The notes beneath the pieces are model-generated. The model was not told the DNA's origin. It did not search any database and saw only the letters and a list, made by a program, of their open reading frames with translations. A stretch of DNA of 34,761 nucleotides from Euprymna scolopes (lineage: Eukaryota > Mollusca > Cephalopoda > Sepiida > Sepiolidae), in NCBI GenBank assembly GCA_024364805.1, contig CM044504.1:106112760-106147520 (forward strand), given 5' to 3'. How positions within the stretch are numbered: position 1 is the stretch's first letter; the number at the start of each line of letters is the position of its first letter. Positions 9,792 to 21,270 of the stretch are shown here, one piece after another. Both the position numbers and the translations under genes were made by a program.

Positions 9792-12672
9792 CTTCATAAT
9801 GTGCAGTGGATACATTGTCAATAACAGAAGAGTCGATTAAATGAAAAAATAAATTTCATATTTTAAAATCTCTTTATGAATGATTATTCATAATAAAATA
9901 ACTTTCACCAATGTGCCTGTTCTGTGGAGGGTAAAAGGTAATAAGCGTAAAAGTGCTATCAAGTTGAATGTGTGACACCACATCGCCTCACCGACAAGCT
10001 GTCCACCCAAAAATTGTGTGCCATGGCTTTGTTCTACATCATATCTTTTTTATGGCCATGGTGTCATCTTTTACGCATTAGTGACCGTCGATGGGAGCAG
10101 ATAGACTCACAAATAGAAAAATTAAACAAGCAGAAATAAAAAAAAAACACACTCTGATGCGTTTACATATATGTTGACTGGACTCTGAGTGTGTGCGATA
10201 TTATTGATCCTATACATGCTAAGGTACATATCTATATCTACTGTCAAGGCCATTTCCGTCAGTTGATCAGTTTATTTTCCCATCTGCTCAGTCATAATCC
10301 ATCTTCAACTGCTTCCTAACTCTAACTGTTGTCAAAGTCCAACTAATGGTCTAGTCTGACACAACTGTAGTTAAGTCCAATTCATAACTGTTGTAAAACT
10401 TCTGTGTTCCTACTGTCATTAACTCGTAGCCACTTCCTAGTGTCATAAAACTCTTTGCCAATATTAAAATACCCACAAACCAAATTTAAATATATCTCAG
10501 GTCCATTGTTATCCTCACTCTGACCAACCATTCCATGTTAAGTTTCTTTTGTCTATCTTACTGTCTATTGCCTGCTGATAAATCTTATTTGCTATTTCTT
10601 TTGTTATATATCTCTTATTTTCTTTTTTCTCTTCCTTCCTAATACTAAGGGTGGACTATAGTACTACATATGCATATTTTATTGCCATATATAGTTAAGC
10701 AAAGTAACTCGTGCTAATGCCTCAACTACTGTCAAACTAATCAATTGTTCCCATGTGGTCGATATAAGGTGACCAATGAATAACAATCAGTTAGGCTGAG
10801 AATTTTCGCACATTAAATGAACATTACCGTCGGGTTACGTTGCTAATCTCCAACAAATAAGAGCAGATATAAAGGTTCCTACTGAAGAGAATTATAGCCA
10901 CAAATTGCTGTTGGTAGAGATATGACTTGACCCATCGATTGTAACTTCTCCCTCTATTTTAATTTTTATTATCAAAACTTGGTACATATGAAAAACAAAA
11001 CCATTCATGCATCTCAGTCTTCTTTTTTTATTAAATCTTCAAGATAATTTACTCAGCTAGTGGTGTCTTAGTTAAAATGTCTGAAAATGTTTTATACAAT
11101 TTCTGCCTGCAGCTTTAAACAAAATGGAATGTTCGCCTGAAATTGAGAATTCTCAAATGCATCTGCTCACCCTAAAAAATTGGTTAGCATTTTGTAAATT
11201 CTAATAATTCAAAACCTGTCATTAATCAAATCTCATTCCTTACTCCTTAGCCAGGAGAATCACTAATAAAGAAAACCAATTTGTGACAATTTACTAACTG
11301 CTAGATTTCCATTACAAGGTTCCACATTTTCCCACAAATTAATTATACCGACGGAATCAACTAGCTAACAATATGGCGTATTAAAAAATACTTTTCTTTT
11401 ATCTATGTTGCCTTTCTTTCTCTAAACTAAACAATTTGAAATAAAATGATATTAGTAAAAAAAAAAAAAAACAAGATTTTTATGAAAAATATTAAGTCTG
11501 AAATCAAACAATTAAATATTTTTCTTATATTCTATATTTTAATCTGATTCCTTTCTTAAAAAACTTCTGCAATGATTTAATGCATAGATCTTAGAATAAT
11601 CTTTTTCTTTTCGTTTAGATAATTTAATTTTTAAATTTATTTAAAAAATTTTGTTAGATTTATTTATTTAAAATGCTTTCTAAATGTTATTTTATTTTAT
11701 GATTAAATTAATCAAAATTTTAAAAAATTGATATTTTTTCTTTTCTTTGATGCCCTGTAAAATTCAACCTTTTTGGTTGCTTTTTAAACCAATATATCCT
11801 GTTAATATTATTATTTATTGACATTCATCATTGTTGTTCCATGTTCCAATGTATCGAGTTTGATGTGCGATATGTTTTTTGTACATTGCATAGCAGTTTT
11901 TTTTTTTTCCTTTTTCTGATTGGTTGAAAAATTCTACCCCCCCTTCCTCCCTGTGTTACTATTTATCACTTGCACTTTTTGTTTGATGTTTTGTCAGCTA
12001 TAATTTTTTAATTTGAAATAATTCTGCAAATATTTGTTTACTTTAATCAAAATACTTTGTTTCATTTTACTTGAAAGTTCTTAGAAATCAAGGGGCTTCC
12101 TTCCTGGGACTAACTGTTGATCTCTATATGAGACCCACAGATATTCAAATATTCGATTTTAAAGTTCTCCTTTATTATCTCTCAACCACTGAGTTAGTAA
12201 AGAAGTTAAGAACATTATTTCCCTCTCCCCAGTTGACAATTTAAATGTGTTATATAGTATTTCTTTCTTGTGGTCTCTTGGTCTAACTGGATTCCAGGAC
12301 AAGAATCCATCTAGTCTGGTAGAATATCCAGCTTCATATTGTTACTTGGGGTAACATCACTTGGAGAAGGTACATCATTATCCATACTGAGATTTTATTT
12401 AGGCCACAAGTACTATGTGATTTTAAATATTTAGTAAGGGAAAAGTATCCTCATGCCAAGTTGACCATACAAATCTCTGTACAAAGAGACCATAGATACT
12501 TGAGTTCTATGTATGCCAGTATGTATGAAGAAGTCTGTAATGTAAGCTTTATATAAATACTTCTGTTTTCTTTGGAGATTTTAAATGATGTCAGGATCGT
12601 ATAACTCTTCTAGTGATGTCATTGCTATCATCTCTTTCTTTGATTCGGCCAAAAGCAGTTTTAGATTTTTAC

Positions 12673-12922
12673 TTTTAAGAAAATTGCTTCAGAGGAGGCA
12701 TGAAGCCAGTTGATGTAAGGAGTTAAAAAATATATAACACTGTAAGGTCAAAAACTAGCCAATGATAAATGTTATATGGATAGAGTCCAACCCAGAAAAG
12801 AGCAATTCTTCTCCCTTTGTTAGAAATCTTGCTCCTGGAATGTGACAACTAAAGAACAGATTAAAGGAAGTGAGAGTTACAAGGCCGTTGAAAGTAAACT
12901 CAGTCCACTCTCTACTCTGCAT
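12673..12922 (+). repeat. Unclassified repeat family D, copy 2
   Basis: AAAATTGCTTCAGAGGAGGC, ATGAAGCCAGTTGATGTAAG, CTAGCCAATGATAAATG, TTCTTCTCCCTTTGTTAGAA, CTCCTGGAATGTGACAACTA and ACAAGGCCGTTGAAAGTAAA align in order with copy 1, to the same 3' end (CAGTCCACTCTCTACTCTG). Confidence 0.75.
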
Positions 12923-12978
12923 ATTTTAGAGCTTGGTGCCTCTTACTGCAAATAGTATTACTTGTGATACATATAAAT

Positions 12979-12997
12979 ACACACACACACACACACA
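12979..12997 (+). repeat. Short (AC)n microsatellite
   Basis: About nine AC dinucleotides. Confidence 0.9.
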
Positions 12998-13059
12998 AAA
13001 ACTATGCATCCCAAGTTAGGTAAAATTAATTTTCTGAATGAAACAGTTTTTCATTTTTT

Positions 13060-13745
13060 TTTTATTTTTTACTCCCCTTCATCTCCGTCCATGTGGCAAT
13101 ATGCCTTGTTTAAGGGGCTACTAATTGGGACCATGCCTAAGAAAGATAGATACGATATTCGTTTATGTTACATTTGAACTTCTGCATATCAGTATGGTTT
13201 GGAAAGCAAGTAGCAGGAAGGAAATTTCAAAGTCTAGCTGTTCGAGGAAAGAAGCTATTAGAGCAGAAAGCTTTCTGGCATTAAAGGACATCAGCAGTGA
13301 AGGGGTATGATTTTACTGCTAAGGTTTGTCAGGGATATGTATGTTGAGGGGGCACAAGTGCAATGAGTTCATCAGTGCACATTCCATTAAAATACTTGTA
13401 AAACAGGCACAGGGATAGAATATTGTGGCAATGGGACAGGAGTTGGAGCCTAGTTGATTGGAGACCCATTTTTGGATTCTATCCAGAGGGAGAGACTAGT
13501 GGTAGATATACCAACATAGTGGTCATGGCAACAATACTTCATGCATGGGCGAATGGTGGCCTTGTAGAGATAAGATACTCTCAGATGTGAGTAGTTTTCT
13601 AGCATGATAGGAGACCACCTTCCTTGCAGCAGCCTTTGCAATATCCTCAGTGTATTTGTTCCGGTTCATATTTCCAGTGAATGTTAAGCCGAGGAGTTTG
13701 AAGGAAGAATTCTCAGGTAGGGAGTTATTTTTCATGGATATCGAT
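13060..13745 (-). mobile_element. LINE 3' fragment B, minus strand
   Basis: The minus strand of 13735-13450 encodes SSFKLLGLTF, GNMNRNKYTEDIAKAAARKV, LLTSESIL and, in another frame, YLYKATIRPCMKYCC and STTSLSLWI. These precede and overlap the blocks of fragment A and belong to the same family. The remainder to 13060 is the 3' end, with several frame breaks and a T-run that corresponds to the A-tail. The + strand frame at 13125-13310 is a shadow. Confidence 0.88.
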
Positions 13746-14921
13746 GGTTGGAGAGACTTCTTGTAATTGCTTTTATGTTCTCTTATGAAGATTAAAATAA
13801 TGATGCTAAACCTTATTTACCTCTTCAGGAGATTAGACACAAGGTCAAGTATTGAGAAGCTAATACATTAGGATAAGCACACTCTGGCCTACAAAAATGC
13901 CTGAGCAGACCCACTCTCTTTTTTTTAAATTTTTGTTAGGGGTACCTCGGATAGTTAGTGATAAATTAACCCCTTCTCAAAGAGAAGGAATATCCTGGGA
14001 GGGTGGATGAACTCCTGAGACTAAATAGAACCATACCTATGCCTCACAGCAACAAAATTCACTGCCAGACAGATTGTCGAAGACGTATCTCTGACTGGTA
14101 TGAATAGAAATAAGTTGATTTATTCCAATTTTGATCAAAATTCATGATACGATTTTGGTTCCAGAAAATTCCTCAAATTCAAGACTAAAACTTAAGGAAT
14201 TTAAAAAAAAAAAAAAATTCACCGAATCTTGCTTAATTGGTATCTAATGGCTATAGCTCAAATTTAATACAAATCTGAAATATTTTAATTTTTAGATTTT
14301 GGAGATTGTGGCCATATTATGCCTCTAAGAACCCTATAAAATACTTTGGGGGATATTTATTAATTGTTGTCTAATATTATTAAAATTTCACAAAAATCAA
14401 TGGTATATGAATTTTCAAAGGATTTCCACTAATTTTTTGCGCTTTTACATAAATTTAGATTAATCTAAATATAGCCTACATTACTCCCTCATATGCCTAT
14501 TCATATTGATCAGTTAATTTGTTTAAGAATGACTCCTATGCAATGAAATATATAAGTGTACCTAACTTTATATATAGTGTGAAAATGTATCTGTGGCAAT
14601 TAAACTGCACAGAGGCGTTCCGTGTTCCATCACTTGCAGGGAATCTGCAGGCTAACTTATATATACTGGCAAAAATATACTCCCTCCAGTTGCATATTTT
14701 TGCTAGGCTGGGAGAATAATATCATGATGAATAAACATATACTACACTGAACACCAAAGGAGGTAATGACAGAGAATGATATAACAAAAATAGAGGTAAT
14801 ACCTGGGAAGATTAACCCCATCCCCATAAAAAGGAGGAGGTAAATCCTGGGAGTATGATCTCATGACAATAAAACCTATTATACAATAATATAGTAAATC
14901 AGTTTTTTTTTCTTCCTCTAG

Positions 14922-15133
14922 AACACTGTTCCACTGGCCTGCTTCCTGGCCGACTACAATATGGTAGCCTTCAAGCCCAATTGTAAACAAGTTGTTAAAC
15001 CGTCCCCTTAATTAAATTCTACCCAATTGACATCATTAACGATTACTACACTACCACCTTACATCATTAACCCTTATCCTCGAGTGGCCTTGATAAGTGG
15101 TGATTTCCTTGGAAAGAAAAAAAAAAAAAAGAA
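14922..15133 (+). mobile_element. Poly(A)-tailed SINE-like element, copy 1
   Basis: Shares GGCCTGCTTCCTG, ACAATATGGTAGCC, CAAGCCCAATTGTAAACAAG, TTAAATTCTACCCAATTGAC and a 3' segment TTATCCTCGAGTGGCC then TTGATAAGTGGTGATT with the copies at 30338 and 22028. It ends in an A-run at 15117-15131. I found no clear tRNA or 5S head, so its origin is open. Confidence 0.7.
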
Positions 15134-15609
15134 TATTTAAAAAATGCCTAGTTGTAAAGATATATTTATGGTTCCTTTGTCTTTGGTTATGATCAAAGTT
15201 TTCAAAGTGTAATATCTGTTCTGGGCATCACAGTGATATCAGATGTTTTCCTATTGACAAAATTATTGCATATAAGAAAATATGAAAATGCAAATTAAAA
15301 ATTTATATTACAACATATTAATTCATTAGAAGCTATTTATGTAATAAATATGCAAATTAAAAATACCCAAAGTTCATTGTGGATGTTTGCAGATTACTAT
15401 ATATACGCCATTTCAAAATGTTATGTTGTATCATAGAATTAAATAAGCATAAACCGTTTTAATGTTAGTATGATTATGATAGGTGGAAAAATTTCCGTGT
15501 TTGTTCTTTTATTAATAGATAAACTTTAATGTCACTTGAACATTTTTTTATATATATATTCTATAACACTTAGAAAATAGACTTTTAACTAAAAAAAAAA
15601 AAAAAATTT

Positions 15610-15988
15610 GGGTTCTTGTCTCTCCCCCCCCCCCATGTTAAGACAAAAAGAAAAATTTCTATGATGTATGTATCCATGACGAAATCAAAATATCATATTC
15701 CAAAAAATCGTATAAATTGATCTAGTTTTATTTTTATAAAGAAAATCATTTTTAGGCGATTAATGGGAATTCGTAGGCATTACAACATAAATCTCACAAG
15801 TATGATGTACTGTGAAGTTATCTCCCTTTGTTTTTTGAGATATTCTTCAAAATAGCGAGAGAAACTGTCACTTCTCAGTTGCTTGTAAAATTTGATTTTC
15901 GGATTTGAAAATAAAACTACTTGATCAATTTACATGATTTTTGAAATATATTTTCATTTCATCATGGTTAAAAACATAGTACAGGCAT
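15610..15988 (+). repeat. Fold-back family 2, copy 2
   Basis: Left arm about 15660-15745 (ATGATGTATGTATCCATGAC, then TATAAATTGATC and GTTTTATTTTTA). Its inverse forms the right arm at about 15905-15985 (AAAATAAAACTACTTGATCA, TTTACATGATTTTTGAAA, TTTCATCATGG). The interior is shared with copy 1, including TAGGCATTACAACATAAATC. A C-run with CTTGTCTCTCC precedes the left arm, as in copy 3. Total length is near 375 bp. Confidence 0.8.
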
Positions 15989-16609
15989 GATTAACAAAGA
16001 GAAATAGTTTGATTGGGAAGGAGTTATTTTTTAATTCTCAGTTTTTATTTTTTTTTTGTTTAATTTAAAATTTTATTTTAAAGGAAAAGTGGTTTAATCT
16101 CTAAGGAAATAAATATATTTTATTTCTTGTTTGCAGTGTGCAAATTTATATCAAACATCAAACGTTTTCTTTCATTTCTTCATTATCAGATTTTGGGTTG
16201 GGATACACTTCTGGCCAAATCAAATGTTGCATGCAGCACTGTTTCATAATAGATGTTATATTTAATTTAAAAAATATGCAACATTTTATTATCTTTGTTT
16301 TTCATGTCATTCATTTTTAAAATGATTTTTCTTGACATATCAATTGTATTTTTTTTTAATTGTTCATTTTGATGTCTACTTTGATCTTGTTGCACTGCTA
16401 TGATGTTTCTTATATCAATTCCGCATCCCCTGAGTTTCATAGAAATTTTCTTTGAATAAAATTTAACTCTGCTTATTTTCTTCCATAACATTTGATTGCT
16501 CGCCTTTTTTCTATTTCTACTACATTTCTAGCATGCATAAGGATTTATTTTCTGCATTTAAATCCTTATTTTAGTTTAATCATAAAAGCTTTTCAAATCT
16601 CATTACTTG

Positions 16610-17089
16610 TATAGGGTGTTTTTTTTTTGTTTTTTTGTTTTTTTTAGAGGTGGCGAACTTTAAATTAAAATATATATAAATAAAATATAAATTACAGAAA
16701 AATACTTTTATATACAAATATGTGGTTTGGTCCAAAGATTAACTTTTGACATTTCTAATATTTCTAGACTGAATTTTGACAATAACACATTGAATGTTGT
16801 CTTTTGAGTGGGCAGCATAGATATAGGACTGTATATAAAATAATCTAATGCAGTTAAATTGCACAAATGAGGTGGGCAACTTACAAGTTCATTTAGTGAA
16901 ATTATTCGTTCATTAAATGTTTCTCTTAGTAAATTGTTTGTATCATGCATGTGGCATGCTGCTCTGTCCTGCTGAAACATGAATTATCAAACTAAGCTGA
17001 ACTCAAAATAATAGATAGTTGTCAAATCTGCAATTAAAGAAAATAAAGTTGTCTATTTAAAATTTTCCGCCCTACAAAAACACCCTATA
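16610..17089 (-). mobile_element. Internally deleted mariner element with C-terminal transposase remnant
   Basis: The ends are TATAGGGTG at 16610-16618 and CACCCTATA at 17081-17089, with further inverted similarity inside (GAGGTGGCGAACTTTAAAT against its inverse near TTTAAAATTTTCCGCCC). On the minus strand 16980-16708 encodes about 90 residues beginning FQQDRAACH, then NLLRETFNERIIS, PPHLC and LTALDYF. That is the second-Asp to third-Asp block of a mariner transposase. The two Asp are 40 residues apart, close to the DD41D subgroup. The N-terminal DNA-binding domain and first catalytic Asp are absent. The family is about 1.3 kb when whole, so some 800 bp is missing. A poly-T expansion disturbs the left end. 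Confidence 0.85.
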
Positions 17090-17814
17090 TTTTTATAATA
17101 CATATTTAAGAATTGCTGTTGACAGTTATCCCTTTATTTATTAAAATCAACAATATTTTTATGTATGTGTCTTTGTTTTTAATCTGCACGTTTTTTTTAT
17201 TAAAAAAAAAAAAATTAACAAAATGGTCAATTGCTACAGTACTTCTATTTCAGTTTGATTTTTAATCTATTTCATTTATTATATATATGCTTTTGTTGTA
17301 ATTTGAAATGTGAGTGATTTAGCGTATTTACTGATCCAAATGACTTCCGGTTTTAAAAATTCTTAATAATAAATGGTGTTACTTAATTTGAAAATCCTAC
17401 TATATTACATTCCATTACTAAATTAATATGTATTAATTTTCTTTTCTATTTATTTTAATTTATTATATTTTTAAAAAAATATTTTGCTTTCTACTTTCGG
17501 TAAAAATGTTTCTGCACAATAAACACATTAAAAAGAAACATGTAAATAAACATATTTGAAAAAAAATTAATTTATAGATATTCTTATATATTATATCTAA
17601 AAAATTATTTTACTTTCAGTACTAATTATTTCTGTTAAAATCAATTTATAGATATTCTTATGTTTTGACATACCTTTTTGGCGGGGTCTTGAAATCAAAT
17701 TTATTTCCAAAGAGTTTCAAAACCAGAACTCACTTAAATTGGTAAATACACTAAATTGCTAAAAATGTCTTAAAATGATGAAATTTTTTGTGTTTGTAAA
17801 ATAAAAAGGTTCCT

Positions 17815-18250
17815 TATGTTTCTGAATTTGAGATGAGGATTGATTATTCATATCTGTTCTCATCTTGATTGTTATTTTCACAATGTTTCGGTCAATGTAA
17901 CCTTTGGCTCTTTAACATAATGGATAAAATACTTGGTATGGAAAATTCAGTCATAAAGTTACATTCTTCTGGAGGTTGAAGGTTCAATCCTCAGTGCAGG
18001 CAACACTCTAAATGCAATTGCAAATTACTTAGGACTTCTACCCAATCATGGTTGAGGAAATGAAAGCATTCTACTCCCATGGATTAAATAAAGGGTTCTG
18101 TTCGAAATTCCATGCAGATTCCTGCACTCAAACAAAAGATTCCAGACAAGGTAAACCTGAAGCAGGTCAGAGGTTATATCGATTAAAATGTGAAAATTAT
18201 CCCGAAGATGAGAACAGTCGTCTGAAAAATCCAAATAATATGAATAAAGC
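17815..18250 (+). repeat. Fold-back family 1, copy 3 with tRNA-like internal promoter
   Basis: The left arm (from about 17815, including CTGTTCTCATCTTGATTG and GTTTCGGTCAATGTAACC) is the inverse of the right arm (GGTTATATCGATTAAAATG, GAAGATGAGAACAG). Just inside the left arm is a tRNA-like unit. TAACATAATGG at 17913-17923 resembles a polymerase III A box, and GGTTCAATCC at 17981-17990 matches a B box, 57 nt apart. The body then aligns with copies 1 and 2. The element could be a SINE trapped between inverted arms, or a fold-back element that took up a tRNA-like head. The frame at 18048-18263 is just its translation. Confidence 0.8.
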
Positions 18251-19210
18251 TTTATGCATGTAATAGTATAGATTTAGGCCATCCTGTTCTTTTATTAATT
18301 TGTGTTTCTCATTTTCCGATTTTCTTTTTTGTTTTGGTTAATATCATTAAATCTTTTGCTCTTTTATGAAAAGAACCTTCATTAAAACAAAATAAATTCA
18401 GTTACTACAAAGCTTCTATTTTTTTTTTTTTTAAATGTCCCATTTCTTAAGTATTTAGATATTTATCTTGTATAAAGGCTGTTAAGGAAATATTAAAGAG
18501 ACTTGATTGTGCTATTAAATCTTGCAGTTAATTTGATGTTAAAATATTTGACTGAAAATGGCTTGCAAGTTTGTTTTGAAAAGTTAGTTTTATATCTTCA
18601 ATTTCATGAATGTGAAGGAAAGTCCATGGAAACTATTTTGGCTTTCTCTAGGTTTTACTTGTATAACCAAACTATGCCAAATGAATAAAACCTCCCATGA
18701 ATAGGTTTTTAAAAATGTGTATTTAATCCATTGCTTTAAAAAAATTGAAATGTTTGACTTTTTAAATTAGTCATGTTTTAACAAAATGTTCATGTTGAAA
18801 ACAAGTTTTTATAGAGATTTTTTTAACAAAGCTTTTTGAAGCTAAACAACATGATGGATGCCAACAGTTTTATCATATACAAGTTTGAACAAATTAAAAT
18901 TGAATAATAAACTTAATATTTTATGTGCAAGATTTGGGACACTTTACAGATTTTTTTTCCAAAATGATTTAAAGAAAATTTAATACATTTTCTTTTTGTG
19001 GTGGATTTTAAAATATATACATTGGCAAAAATTTTAAAATAAAATGTATTCTGAAAATCTGTAATTAAGAATTCTATTCTGACAAAAGAAATTATTACTA
19101 TTAAAATAAATCATAATTTGCTTATAATAATAAAGTGTTTTATTTTAAGAATACAACAGAATCATATTGTATACACTGGTTCCCTTTAGTGAATCTAGTG
19201 ATATATGATA

Positions 19211-19505
19211 ATATGGCATAAGCACGTTTAACACACGTTCCCACTAGATCACTAAAGTTAAGCACTGTTGAATCTGGTCAGTACTAAAATGGGTAACCAT
19301 TTGGAAATACCAAGTGCTGTATGTGCTCTTTGCTTATCTCAGCATTGTTTCTAGTCATCCTGGATTTCTCCTTGCCACTGAAGTCAAGCAATGCCGATTG
19401 AGGAGAGGTGTGGTGGGAGATTGTACAACCCTTGCTTCACAATTCTATGCGCAGTCACCCTCACAGAGTGTATCCATTGGCTCTCAAGGCTGAATAGAGG
19501 TGATG
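19211..19505 (+). mobile_element. 5S-rRNA-derived SINE, copy 1
   Basis: The head, 19211-19325, aligns with animal 5S rRNA from TGGCATA (5S: GGCCATA) through CTAGATCACTAAAGTTAAGC, GGTCAGTACTAAAATGGGTA and ACCATTTGGAAATACCAAGT to GTGCTGT. It thus covers the internal A-box and C-box promoter region. The body follows (TTTCTCCTTGCCACTGAAGT, GTGGGAGATTGTACAACCCT, GGCTCTCAAGGCTGAATAGA) and is shared with the copy at 29071. The divergence from 5S and the SINE-type body show it is not a functional 5S gene. Confidence 0.88.
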
Positions 19506-19795
19506 GCGATGCTATTTTGAATGTTTGCTTATTATTTTAATTTGTTCAGTTACTAGTTAGAATTTAAAAATATTTAACACCCTCGGTCAATGAATTTGGG
19601 TTTTTACATTTCTAGTTTCTTTTTCTGTTTTTAATTTCTGCTTTGTTTTCCTTGACTCTGGGTTGATTTGAATGTTACTATTTGCATCCATTTAGATCTC
19701 TATCCTTATCTATTGATTTACTTTTTTAACTACAAAGGCTGATCATGTTTTGTTTAAAAAAAATTTCTTAAATGAAAATAAAACTACCGGAAACT

Positions 19796-19796
<1 letters not shown>

Positions 19797-19830
<34 letters not shown>
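19797..19830 (+). repeat. 34-base poly-T run
   Basis: Uninterrupted T run. It may be the inverted A-tail of a decayed minus-strand retroelement, but no element body is recognised next to it. Confidence 0.9.
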
Positions 19831-19834
<4 letters not shown>

Positions 19835-19884
19835 ATTATTTTTGTATAGACTTCCTCTGAAAAAAGATAAAACAATAAAATGGT

Positions 19885-20340
19885 GCTTGTCCAGCCCCCC
19901 CCCCTCCCCTTCTCAAAAAAAAAAGAAGTAAAGAAAAATCTGTATGATGTATGTATCTGTGATGGAAAGAAAATATCACACACTAAAAATCACGCAGTTT
20001 TATTTTCATATAAGAAAATTGAATTTTATGGCTGAACTATGTGATAATCTTGCAACTCCATCTTTAAAACATTCCAAAGAAATAAAGGACATAAATCCAA
20101 ATGATTTAAACTTGTATGAGATTTTAGAAAACCATTCTTAACATGGAGAAGGAGGCATGAGAAAAACTCAAATTCACTTAAAAATGATTTTCTTTATAAA
20201 AGTAAAACTAGTTGATCAATTTACATGATTATTGGATTATGATATTTTGTTCTGTCATGGATCATACAGATCATACAGATTTTTCGTTGTTTATAGTTTT
20301 TCATAAGGTTAGTTTTGAATAAGTGTCTCCCCCCCCAAAA
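19885..20340 (+). repeat. Fold-back family 2, copy 3 with a different interior
   Basis: Left arm 19938-20018 (CTGTATGATGTATGTATC, then AGTTTTATTTTCATAT) and right arm about 20190-20285 (AAAACTAGTTGATCAATTTA, CATGGATCATACAGATC). C-runs flank both sides (19892-19903 and 20330-20337). The interior, about 20020-20188, has no similarity to copies 1 and 2. In one frame that interior reads without a stop for about 40 residues, with an ordinary-looking composition (AELCDNLATPSLKHSKEI). It may be captured sequence, or copies 1 and 2 may have been the ones altered. Confidence 0.75.
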
Positions 20341-21120
20341 AAAAAAATAAAGACAAGTTTTAATCAGAAAGTAAATGCAACAGGGGACTACTTGTGATTT
20401 TTATATTCCCTTGAAACTTCCTCCCTTTGAAGGAAGCCGGTTCAATCCACCTAGGACGAGTGCCACACTAGCTTAAATGAATAAACTCTGGGTACATGAA
20501 CTACAAAATCAGCCAATTTCTTCAGGATTTTCTGTATACGTTTTGATAGTCTTATCATTTAAAACTGAACCAGACTAAACTATAAAAGTGTTTGCAAGCA
20601 AAGGATATATTTTGTAATTAACTTGGTTGAAGATTTACTTATAGACATTTTGTACATCGCCATATTTTCACTCCTCCTCACATTTTCAAAAAAAATAAAA
20701 TTGTCAAACAACTGATGACATTTTAATTTAATGAATGACTATTTAATTTTTTTTTTATTGTTGTTTAACAACTAAATGATTATTTGATATGCTACATCTA
20801 ATACAATGATGTTAGGCAAATTTTTATCAAATGAATACGTCATTATGTAGCGATATTTAAATTAAATATCTTTTTTCCTTTAGCCAAAATCATAACTTTT
20901 TCTCTTGTTTCCATTCAGTAAAATAAGATTTCTACTATTTGGACCAAGAAAGAAAAAAAAACAAAAAGAAACTTATGTTGGGTTTCTGAAGACTATTACA
21001 TCACATCTCTTTTTATTATAAAAGAGTTTTTTCTACAGTATGAGGTGAAAACAAAAATCTACATATAAGTATAACTTAAAATTGTATTCTTAGTTAAAAC
21101 ATTTTTAATGAATGCTCTTA

Positions 21121-21270
21121 AAGTTGAACTAAATTGATGAGATATTCTTAAAACAAATAATTTTAAACTTTTTAGTTCTGAAAAAGTTTTCAGATTTTTA
21201 ATTTTCCTCTTTTACAAGCTTGTTTCATCTGCTCACTATCACCTTCAAAATGTGATTCTTATTCAAATTT
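21121..21270. repeat. Inverted repeat pair, left arm
   Basis: CTTAAAACAAATAATTTTAA, TTAGTTCTGAAAAAGTTTTC, AGATTTTTAATTTTCC and TTTCATCTGCTCACTATCAC recur in inverse order and sense at 22803-22945, 1.5 kb away. The two could be oppositely oriented copies of one repeat or the arms of a large fold-back. The sequence between contains the assembly gap and LINE/SINE debris. Confidence 0.7.

Noticed and set aside
9937-10086. Possible 150-bp MITE (GGTAATAAGCGTAAAAG against CTTTTACGCATTAGTGACC)
   Set aside because: The inverted match is about 15 bp with mismatches, with no clear target duplication and no second copy in the window.
10170-10930. Less AT-rich non-coding stretch considered as a possible LTR or solo LTR
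   Set aside because: No paired terminal repeat, primer-binding site, target duplication or retroelement coding sequence was seen; composition alone is not enough.
18048-18263. 71-residue frame with ordinary-looking composition
   Set aside because: It lies wholly inside fold-back family 1 copy 3, and the other copies do not keep the frame.
18503-18688. 61-residue frame beginning MIVLLNLAVNLML
   Set aside because: No family recognised, no supporting splice sites, and the length is within chance in this composition. It cannot be fully excluded as an exon.
19211-19330. Functional 5S rRNA gene
   Set aside because: Too diverged from the animal 5S consensus, not in a tandem array, and fused to a repeat body shared with another locus.
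20440-20470. GGTTCAATCC, a B-box-like decamer suggesting a tRNA gene or tRNA-derived SINE
   Set aside because: No A box at a fitting distance and no cloverleaf folding nearby; a lone decamer is weak evidence.
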